This document shows positions 23,930-29,867 of a stretch of 35,492 bases of DNA, piece by piece (position 1 is the first letter of the stretch; the number at the start of each line of letters is the position of its first letter). The stretch is taken from assembly GCA_052038315.1 (NCBI GenBank), contig JBQGCF010000126.1, positions 1 to 35,492 of the forward strand. Direction: 5' to 3'. The translations under genes and the position numbers were made by a program. Source of the DNA: Iamia sp052038315. Its GTDB lineage: Bacteria; Actinomycetota; Acidimicrobiia; Acidimicrobiales; Iamiaceae. Under the pieces are notes generated by a model that did no database searches, was not told where the DNA came from, and saw only the letters and a program-made list of their open reading frames with translations.

Positions 23930-23945
23930 CCACCCCCGGAGGTGG
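23930..23945 (+). terminator. Weak hairpin after tsaC
   Basis: A 5-bp stem, CCACC/GGTGG with a 6-nt loop, lies 13 bp after the tsaC stop and before the separate Spo0M gene. There is no U tract. It is a weak candidate for the end of the prfA operon. Confidence 0.3.
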
Positions 23946-23985
23946 TGCTTCCGCGCGTCGCCCCGGCGTGCCAGCATCCCGCCCC

Positions 23986-24744
23986 ATGTTCAAGAAGCTG
24001 AAGCAGGCGTTCGGGATCGGTGGCCCCTCGGTCGACACGGTGCTGGCCACCCCGGCCGTCTACCCGGGCAGCGTCCTCCAGGGCGAGGTGCGCATCACCG
24101 GCGGTTCGGAGCCCCGGGACTTCAACAACCTGACCCTCTCCCTGGCCGCCACCGTCGAGGTGGAGTCCAGCGACGAGGAGTACATGCAGCGCCTCACCTT
24201 CGCCAGCCTCCAGGTCGCCGGGGCCGGTCGGCTCGAGGCCAACGTGAACACCGCCGTCCCGTTCCAGATGGAGGTGCCCTGGGAGGCGCCGTTCAACCTG
24301 CTGCGGGGCCGGCGCTTCGAGCGGATGAAGCTCGGCGTCCAGACCCGGTTCGACCTCCCCGGCGGCGTCGACGCCACCGACTTCGACCCGATCGACATCC
24401 ACCCCCTCCCGGTCCACGAGGAGGTCGTCTCGGCCATGGAGCGGGTCGGCTTCAGCCTGATGAGCGCCGACCTGGAGCGGGGCTCGGTCGCCGGCTCGTC
24501 GCTCGGCTTCTACAACGAGGTCGAGTTCCGGGGCCACGGCAAGATCCCCGAGGCCGAGCTCACCTTCGTCACCGACCCGCACCAGACCCGGGTCGTGATC
24601 GAGCTCGAGCGCCGGGGCCTGCTCGCCTCCCGCGACCGCACCAGCACCCTGTCGGGCCCGACCCACGAGCCCTTCGACTGGGACGGCGCCATCCGCCAGC
24701 ACCTCGACGAGCTGGCGCGCGCCAGCGGTCGCTTCTTCGGCTAG
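23986..24744 (+). CDS. Spo0M-family (SpoOM) arrestin-like protein
   Basis: The 252-residue protein starts MFKKLKQAFGIGGPSVDTVL, matching the sporulation-control protein Spo0M family. Two beta-sandwich halves follow, the first with PGSVLQGEVRITGG and the second with PLPVHEEVVSAMERVGF. The family has an arrestin-like fold and in Bacillus affects sporulation and cell division. In actinobacteria that do not sporulate its role is open. No ribosome site precedes the ATG; CAGCAT lies 8 bp upstream, so the message may be leaderless. Confidence 0.88.
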   Translation: MFKKLKQAFGIGGPSVDTVLATPAVYPGSVLQGEVRITGGSEPRDFNNLTLSLAATVEVESSDEEYMQRLTFASLQVAGAGRLEANVNTAVPFQMEVPWEAPFNLLRGRRFERMKLGVQTRFDLPGGVDATDFDPIDIHPLPVHEEVVSAMERVGFSLMSADLERGSVAGSSLGFYNEVEFRGHGKIPEAELTFVTDPHQTRVVIELERRGLLASRDRTSTLSGPTHEPFDWDGAIRQHLDELARASGRFFG

Positions 24745-24755
24745 ACCTTCCCCCG

Positions 24756-24935
24756 ATGCTCAGCGGCACGCGCGTCGGGGTGGCCTTCATGGCCGCCGGG
24801 GCGATCCTCATCCTGATCGGTGCCCTCGACGTCGGCCGGGACGACCTCGTCCACACCGTCGCCACCACGCTGATCGTGTTCGGCGCCGTCGTCCTCAGCG
24901 TCGCCACCGAGGCCTCCGACCAGGCCACCGACTAG
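24756..24935 (+). CDS. Small two-helix membrane protein, 59 residues
   Basis: The ATG at 24756 opens a frame for 59 residues: a first helix VGVAFMAAGAILILIGAL, a short charged loop DVGRDDLVH, a second helix TTLIVFGAVVLSVA and a polar tail EASDQATD. The clean two-helix hairpin with a charged turn supports a real gene. It begins 11 bp after the Spo0M stop and may be coupled to it. Its stop codon shares a CTAG with the stop of the convergent beta-helix gene. Function unknown. Confidence 0.6.
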   Translation: MLSGTRVGVAFMAAGAILILIGALDVGRDDLVHTVATTLIVFGAVVLSVATEASDQATD

Positions 24936-25978
24936 GGCCGCAGGTTCACCGTCGCGGTGGCGTTGTCCCACCCGGTGTTGCCGGTGAAGAGGCCGGCGGT
25001 GTCGAGGGCCGCGGGCAGGTTGAAGCCGTAGCGCTGGAGGGCCGGGTTGCCACCCGGCTTCCGGTCGAAGGCCAGGCACCCGGTCATCGTCATCTGGGTG
25101 CCGGGCACGATGTAGAAGCCGTCGCTGTTGCCGGCCGTGCCGCCCACGTCGTACATCGCCGCGGTGTCGGCGATGCAGCCGGTGAAGGTGTTCTTGGCGT
25201 ACTCGATGTACCAGCCGTGGAGCTTGGTGTCCTGCGACTCGCAGCCCACGAAGCTGTTGCGGGTGCCCTTGATGTGCCAGCCGTAGCCCCGGCAGTACCA
25301 GGCCTTGCAGCCGTGGAAGTGGCAGTTCGCCCCACCGACGTAGAAGCCGTGCTGGCCGCCCGAGCTGGCCGTGGTGGCCTCGCAGGCGATGAAGACGTTG
25401 TCGGGGGCGAGGAGGTTGAAGCCGTGCTGGCCGGCCTGGCGGACCCGGACCCGGCTGGTGATCGTGGCCTGCGTGTCGGAGCCCTGGTAGATCACGCCGT
25501 CGAGCACCGGTGCGAAGACCCACAGGTCGTCGAGCCGGCACACCGCGTCGGGCTCGCCCTTGTAGTTGCCGCTGGTGCCGACGATGTTGAGGTTGATGCC
25601 GTAGTTGGCGTTGCCGGCGGCGTCGCACACCAGGTCGCCGATGTACACGCCGTCGATCGCCCCGCCGGCGCCGATGGCGATCACCGAGTCCATCGCCGCG
25701 GTGGCGACGATGCGGGTGCTCTGGCCGACGCCCCGGATGGCGCACCCCCTGGTCGGCGTGATGGGGGCGGTGATGTTGTAGGTGCCGGCGCCCAGCTGGA
25801 TGGCCTTGGCGCCCCCGCTGATGGCGGTCTGGATCGACGAGCCCGGAGCGACGTACTCCCACGGGCCGACGGCGACGGCGGAGGCCGGTCCCGACGGCAG
25901 GAGGGCGGAGGCGCCGACGGCGGCGACCCCCAGCGCTCCGACGGTGAGCAGGGCGCGACGATCGGTGTCGGTGGTCAT
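24932..25978 (-). CDS. Exported right-handed beta-helix protein (pectate-lyase-like fold)
   Basis: The 348-residue protein has a Tat-like signal (DRRALLTVGALG, then a signal-peptidase site near PASA). GSSIQTAISGGAKAIQLGAGTYNI is the typical opening of a single-stranded right-handed beta-helix. About ten short rungs follow, rich in Gly, Asn and Cys, such as HGFYVGGANCHFHGCKAWYC and FVGCESQD. Cysteines at regular rung positions (CHFHGC, CKAWYC, FVGC, FTGC) form a ladder. No catalytic residues of a named pectinase can be assigned, so it may bind or cleave a polysaccharide. The ATG at 25978 has GGGAGGGG about 6 nt upstream. The gene lies downstream of wecA on the same strand, so a link to surface glycans is possible. 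Confidence 0.77.
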   Translation of the reverse strand: MTTDTDRRALLTVGALGVAAVGASALLPSGPASAVAVGPWEYVAPGSSIQTAISGGAKAIQLGAGTYNITAPITPTRGCAIRGVGQSTRIVATAAMDSVIAIGAGGAIDGVYIGDLVCDAAGNANYGINLNIVGTSGNYKGEPDAVCRLDDLWVFAPVLDGVIYQGSDTQATITSRVRVRQAGQHGFNLLAPDNVFIACEATTASSGGQHGFYVGGANCHFHGCKAWYCRGYGWHIKGTRNSFVGCESQDTKLHGWYIEYAKNTFTGCIADTAAMYDVGGTAGNSDGFYIVPGTQMTMTGCLAFDRKPGGNPALQRYGFNLPAALDTAGLFTGNTGWDNATATVNLRP

Positions 25979-26037
25979 GGGGGTCCCCTCCCGGTGTGGC
26001 CCCGGCGTGGACGCGGGGGCGATCACGGCAGGTTACG

Positions 26038-27165
26038 TCAGACGCCCTCTCGCGTCCGGCGGGCGCCGGGGTGGAGGTAGGTGTAGAGCACGAGGCCGGC
26101 GGCGGCGATGCCGATCGGGACGATCGAGTTGCCCCGGTCGGTGTAGACGGGGATCAGCACGAAGGCCGACAGCAGGCCGGTCCAGGTCCACAGGATCAGC
26201 ACGCTGCGGCGGTGGCCGTGGCCCATCCGCATCAGCCGGTGGTGCAGGTGGTTCTTGTCGGCGTGGGCCGGGCTCAGGCCCTTGCGGGTGCGGCGGATGA
26301 TCGCCCAGAGGGTGTCGAGGATCGGGGCGCCCATCACCACGATGGGGATCAGCAGCGGGAAGTAGAGGAAGAAGGCCGACCCGCTGAACTGGTTCTCGGT
26401 CTGGCCGCCGACGAGCGTCGTCGTGCCGGCCATGACCACCCCGAGCATGAGGGCGCCCCCGTCGCCCATGAAGATCCGGGCCGGGTTGAAGTTGTACGGC
26501 AGGAAGCCGACGCAGGCGCCGAGCACGACGATGGCGATCAGCGGCGCCGGGTTGTCCTCGAGGAGCACGCCGACGTCGATGTCCGACAGCCGGTACGAGT
26601 AGAGGAACAGCGCCCCGCTGGCGATGGCGACGATGCCGGCGGCCAGCCCGTCGAGCCCGTCGATGAAGTTGGTGGCGTTGGCCATGCCCATCACCCAGAT
26701 GACGGTGAGCAGCGGGGCCAGGTCCCACGACAGCAGGACCGTGCCGGCGAAGGGGATGCGCACGATCAGCAGGGCGGCACCCGTCCAGTAGAGGGCGCTG
26801 CCGGCCAGCACCAGGCCGGCGGTCTTGGCCGGGGGTGAGACCTCGCGGACGTCGTCGAGGGTGCCGACCCCGCAGGCGATCACGGCGGCGAGGACGACGC
26901 CCCAGACGGCGCTGCCCAGATCGCCCGAGAAGACGTCGTCGAAGGCCCCCATGCCCGAGGCCGCCACCACCCCGACGACGATCCCGGCGCACATGGCCAG
27001 CCCGCCCAGGTACGGCGTGGGGGCGACGTGCACCCGGCGGTCGTCGGTGCGGTCGTCGATGGCACCCACCCGCTTGGCCAGCCACCCGCAGAGCGGGGTC
27101 AGCACGAGCGTGACGCCGAAGGCGATGGCGAAGGCCGTGCCGTAGGCGAACGCGGTCGGCCTCAT
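26038..27165 (-). CDS. wecA: Undecaprenyl-phosphate GlcNAc-1-phosphate transferase (WecA/TagO family)
   Basis: The 375-residue membrane enzyme transfers a sugar-1-phosphate from a UDP-sugar to decaprenyl or undecaprenyl phosphate, the first step of arabinogalactan, teichoic acid or other glycan synthesis. About eleven helices are predicted. Cytoplasmic motifs are DDRRVHVAPTPYLGG (41-55), GTLDD (101-105), NFIDGLDG (166-173), MGDGG (233-237) and HLHHR (306-310). The ATG at 27165 is preferred over the upstream GTG codons because TAGCGT lies 7 bp before it and no ribosome site is seen, a leaderless layout. It sits after glyA, separated by 232 bp that hold a repeat. Confidence 0.92.
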   Translation of the reverse strand: MRPTAFAYGTAFAIAFGVTLVLTPLCGWLAKRVGAIDDRTDDRRVHVAPTPYLGGLAMCAGIVVGVVAASGMGAFDDVFSGDLGSAVWGVVLAAVIACGVGTLDDVREVSPPAKTAGLVLAGSALYWTGAALLIVRIPFAGTVLLSWDLAPLLTVIWVMGMANATNFIDGLDGLAAGIVAIASGALFLYSYRLSDIDVGVLLEDNPAPLIAIVVLGACVGFLPYNFNPARIFMGDGGALMLGVVMAGTTTLVGGQTENQFSGSAFFLYFPLLIPIVVMGAPILDTLWAIIRRTRKGLSPAHADKNHLHHRLMRMGHGHRRSVLILWTWTGLLSAFVLIPVYTDRGNSIVPIGIAAAGLVLYTYLHPGARRTREGV

Positions 27166-27397
27166 GCCCGGCACGCTAACCGGGCCCACCCGCCCGTCCG
27201 GGCCGGGTCACGTGTCGAAGGCCGAGGCGATGGTCGCCGCCGCCGGTCTGGAGGGCACCGAGGTCCGCTCCTGGGTCCGGTGAGCCGGGCGGCAGCCCCG
27301 AAGGCTCGACGGTCGGCGCCAGCCCGAGCCGGCGAGCGCAGCGAGCTTCGGCGGGAACGGCCCGGCGACATCCCCGTCACCGAGCAGACGGTCAGGC
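27166..27397. other. 232-bp gap between glyA and wecA
   Basis: It holds the wecA -10 candidate TAGCGT (27178-27173, minus strand) and repeat copy 2 (27284-27355). From 27213 a plus-strand GTG frame of 23 codons (VSKAEAM...) ends at 27284. That frame has protein-like codons and might be a gene remnant, but it is too short to identify. Confidence 0.5.
27284..27355. repeat. Composite intergenic repeat, copy 2
   Basis: Blocks A (27284-27301) and B (27323-27355) are identical to the blocks of the copy at 5775-5847, in the same orientation. Block B begins about 43 bp beyond the glyA stop codon, almost the same distance as in the first copy. This points to a 3'-end function on the minus-strand transcript. 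Confidence 0.75.
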
Positions 27398-28651
27398 CTA
27401 CGACCTGGCTTCGGGATATGGCGCGTGCGAAGCACAGAGGTCGCGGACCTCGGCGCGGATGGCGGCGATCTCGGCCTCGTCGGTCCGGCCCACCAGGGTG
27501 CGGTGGATCAGGTCGCCGACCGTCGCCATGTCCTCGACGCCCATGCCCTGGGTCGTCACCGCCGGGGCGCCGATGCGCAGGCCGCTGGTGATGTACGGCG
27601 GGCGGGGGTCGTCGGGGACGGTGTTCTCGTTGAGGCTGATCCCGGCCCGGTCGAGGGCGAGGCGGGCCTTCTTGCCCGACAGCTCCTCGTCGAAGCTGCG
27701 CAGGTCGACGAGCATCAGGTGGTTGTCGGTGCCGCCCGACACGAGCCGCAGGCCGTGCGACGCCAGCCGCTCGGCCAGCGCGGCGGCGTTGGCCACGACC
27801 TTCTGGGCGTAGTCCTGGAAGGAGGGATCGGCGGCCTCGCGGAAGGCGACCGCCTTGGCCGCGATCACGTGGTCGAGGGGGCCGCCCTGCGAACCCGGGA
27901 ACACGGCCTTGTCGATGGCGGCGGCGTGCTCGGCCCGGCTCAGGATGCAACCGCCCCGCGGGCCCCGGAGGGTCTTGTGGGTGGTGAAGGTGACGATGTC
28001 GGCGTGCTCGACCGGGTTGGGGTGGACCCCGCCCGCGATCAGCCCGGCGATGTGGGCGGCGTCGAACATGAACAGCGCCCCGACCTCGTCGGCGATCTCC
28101 CGGAACGGCTTCGGGTCGATGATCCGGGGGTAGGCGGTGGCCCCGGCCACGATGATCTTGGGCCGGTGCTCCTTGGCCAGGTCGCGGACCTGGTCGAAGT
28201 CGATCCGCTCGTCCGACGGGGTCACGCCGTAGCTGACGAACCGGTAGAGGATGCCGCTGGCGTTGACCGGCGAGCCGTGGGTGAGGTGGCCGCCCTGGTC
28301 GAGGCGCAGGCCCAGCACGGTGTCGCCCGGCTGCAACATCGCCAGGTAGACGGCCATGTTGGCGTTGGCGCCGGAGTGGGGCTGGACGTTGGCGTGCTCG
28401 GCCCCGAAGAGGTCCTTGGCCCGCTCCCGGGCCAGGTCCTCGGCCTGGTCGATGACCTCGTTGCCGCCGTAGTAGCGCTTGCCCGGGTAGCCCTCGCTGT
28501 ACTTGTTGGTGAGGACGGTGCCGGTGGCCCGCAACACGGCGGGCGAGGTGAAGTTCTCCGAGGCGATCAGCTGGAGGGTCGTGTTCTGCCGCTCGACCTC
28601 GGCATCGATGATCCCGAACAGCTCGGCGTCGTCGTCAGCAGGCCAGGGCAT
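27398..28651 (-). CDS. glyA: Serine hydroxymethyltransferase
   Basis: The 417-residue PLP enzyme interconverts serine and glycine with tetrahydrofolate and supplies one-carbon units. It contains LIASENFTSPAV (28-39), KYSEGYPGKRYYGG (50-63), FDAAH with Asp197 for the PLP ring nitrogen, and TFTTHKTLRGPRGG with Lys226 as Schiff-base lysine. The length is standard. The ATG at 28651 has no strong ribosome site. A perfect inverted repeat (28667-28685) lies 16-34 bp upstream, between this gene and rpiB. Confidence 0.96.
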   Translation of the reverse strand: MPWPADDDAELFGIIDAEVERQNTTLQLIASENFTSPAVLRATGTVLTNKYSEGYPGKRYYGGNEVIDQAEDLARERAKDLFGAEHANVQPHSGANANMAVYLAMLQPGDTVLGLRLDQGGHLTHGSPVNASGILYRFVSYGVTPSDERIDFDQVRDLAKEHRPKIIVAGATAYPRIIDPKPFREIADEVGALFMFDAAHIAGLIAGGVHPNPVEHADIVTFTTHKTLRGPRGGCILSRAEHAAAIDKAVFPGSQGGPLDHVIAAKAVAFREAADPSFQDYAQKVVANAAALAERLASHGLRLVSGGTDNHLMLVDLRSFDEELSGKKARLALDRAGISLNENTVPDDPRPPYITSGLRIGAPAVTTQGMGVEDMATVGDLIHRTLVGRTDEAEIAAIRAEVRDLCASHAPYPEARS

Positions 28652-28666
28652 CGCAGTATCCGATCT

Positions 28667-28685
28667 GTGTCGGCGTAGCCGACAC
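28667..28685 (-). promoter_or_regulatory. Perfect inverted repeat before glyA
   Basis: GTGTCGGC-TAC-GCCGACAC has 8-bp arms and a 3-nt centre. It is 31 bp after the rpiB stop and 15 bp before the glyA ATG, on the transcript of both. It could be a terminator for rpiB, an operator or an RNA structure controlling glyA. No U tract follows. Confidence 0.5.
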
Positions 28686-28716
28686 CTTCAGGGTGGTGGG
28701 TGGGGTCGGAGGACGT

Positions 28717-29256
28717 CTAGGAGGTGGGGTCCTCGCCCCGCGCCCGGGCGATGGCGCCGGGGGCGAGACGGTCGATCAGGTCATCTTGGGCCTCGGGGTC
28801 GCTCGCGAGCGAAGCGATCTCGGCCAGCTGCTCGACCCGGCGGGTGTGGCGGTCGCCCTCGAAGGCGGTGGCCAGCCACAGGTCGACGATCTCCTCGGCC
28901 AGCCCGGTGCCGACGACCCGCCCGCCGATCGACAGGACGTTGGCGTCGTTGTGGAGCCGGCTCATCCGGGCGGTGTAGAGGTCGTTGCACAGGGCGGCCC
29001 GCACGCCCCGGACGGCGTTGGCGGCCAGCTGCTCGCCCTGGCCCGAGCCCCCCATCACGATCCCCCGGTCGACGGCGCCGCTGGCCACCGCCCGGGCCAC
29101 CGCCGCGCAGAAGGCGGGGTAGTCGACCGACGTCTCGCCGTCGGTGCCGGCGTCGAGGACCTCGTGGCCGGCGGCCCGCAGGTGCTCGACGAGGTGGGCC
29201 TTGAGGGCGAAGCCGGCGTGGTCGGAGCCGATGGCGATGCGCATGCGCTCGATCAT
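28717..29256 (-). CDS. rpiB: Ribose-5-phosphate isomerase B (RpiB/LacA/LacB family)
   Basis: The 179-residue enzyme interconverts ribose 5-phosphate and ribulose 5-phosphate. Motifs are GSDHAGF near the start, VDYPAF, then GGSGQGEQLAAN, in which the Glu is the catalytic base of the actinobacterial subtype that lacks the catalytic Cys, and the phosphate-binding segment ARMSRLHNDANVLSIGGR. About 25 residues extend past the usual length, rich in Asp and Ala. The ATG at 29256 overlaps the stop of the phosphatase gene (ATGA). An internal ATG at 29244 (MRIAIG) is closer to the usual family start. Confidence 0.92.
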   Translation of the reverse strand: MIERMRIAIGSDHAGFALKAHLVEHLRAAGHEVLDAGTDGETSVDYPAFCAAVARAVASGAVDRGIVMGGSGQGEQLAANAVRGVRAALCNDLYTARMSRLHNDANVLSIGGRVVGTGLAEEIVDLWLATAFEGDRHTRRVEQLAEIASLASDPEAQDDLIDRLAPGAIARARGEDPTS

Positions 29257-29828
29257 GGCCGCCCGGCGGGGACCGGGAAGGCGAGGCCGACGATGGTGTC
29301 GACCAGCTCCTCGATCTCCTGGGCGGTGCGCTCGTAGGTCCGCTTGGACAGGCCGATGGGGTCGGCCACGTCGTCCTCGGTGCTGCTGCCGAGCAGGTCG
29401 GCCGGGCGCCGGCCGGCGCCGACCCGGGTCAGCCAGGCGTCGAGCGGCTCGAGGGCGCCGTCGGGACCGACCCGGCGGGGACCGGCCTGGCGGGCCCGGC
29501 GGGCCAGCTCGCGGAGGGTGAAGGTGCGACCGAAGCTCTCCGGGGCCATGACCACCGCCTCCCGCACGTGCTCGCGGGCCATGCCGATGACGAGGTCGGC
29601 GTGGCGCACGTCGTCGGGGGTGAACGGCCGGCTGCGGTGCGCCTTCAGGTCGAGGCCCCGCTTGGCCATGACGGTGACGCCGTGGGCCGAGGCCGGGGCC
29701 CCCTCGCTGATCAGCCCGCCGGAGTGGACGTGGGCGCCCACGCCGGCCCGCTCCAGCCGATCGCGGAGGAGGACCTCGCCCATCGGCGAGCGGCACTGGT
29801 TTCCGGTGCAGACCACGAGGACGTCGAT
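29253..29828 (-). CDS. Low-molecular-weight protein tyrosine/arginine phosphatase
   Basis: The core starts DVLVVCTGNQCRSPMGE, with the P-loop Cys-x5-Arg (CTGNQCR) and Ser, and ends with the general-acid loop DVADPIG. The family removes phosphate from tyrosine or arginine residues of proteins. The start is unclear. The only standard start codon near the family N-terminus is a GTG at 29816, which would give VVCTGN and cut off the first beta strand. An ATC at 29828 would give (M)DVLVVCTGN as expected, and TACGAT lies 6 bp before it. The longer coordinates are given here; if GTG is used the protein has 187 residues. It is first in the coupled unit with rpiB. Confidence 0.82.
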   Translation of the reverse strand: MDVLVVCTGNQCRSPMGEVLLRDRLERAGVGAHVHSGGLISEGAPASAHGVTVMAKRGLDLKAHRSRPFTPDDVRHADLVIGMAREHVREAVVMAPESFGRTFTLRELARRARQAGPRRVGPDGALEPLDAWLTRVGAGRRPADLLGSSTEDDVADPIGLSKRTYERTAQEIEELVDTIVGLAFPVPAGRP

Positions 29829-29834
29829 GTCCGG

Positions 29835-29858
29835 ATCGTAGGGCGCGCTCCCTAACGT
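29835..29858. promoter_or_regulatory. Divergent -10 boxes of phosphatase and TLP1 genes
   Basis: On the minus strand TACGAT (29840-29835) lies 6 bp before the ATC at 29828. On the plus strand TAACGT (29853-29858) lies 9 bp before the ATG at 29868. The two boxes are 12 bp apart, so the promoters must overlap and may compete. Confidence 0.42.
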
Positions 29859-29867
29859 GCGCGAACG

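Noticed and set aside
27208..27435. Small minus-strand ORF sharing the peptide PKLAALAGSG with a frame at 5475-5867
   Set aside because: The shared peptide is only the translation of the composite DNA repeat in both places; the rest of the frames is unrelated and not protein-like.
28652..28716. Glycine riboswitch upstream of glyA
   Set aside because: The gap is only 65 bp and shows just one short hairpin; a glycine aptamer is about 100 nt and its conserved core is not seen.
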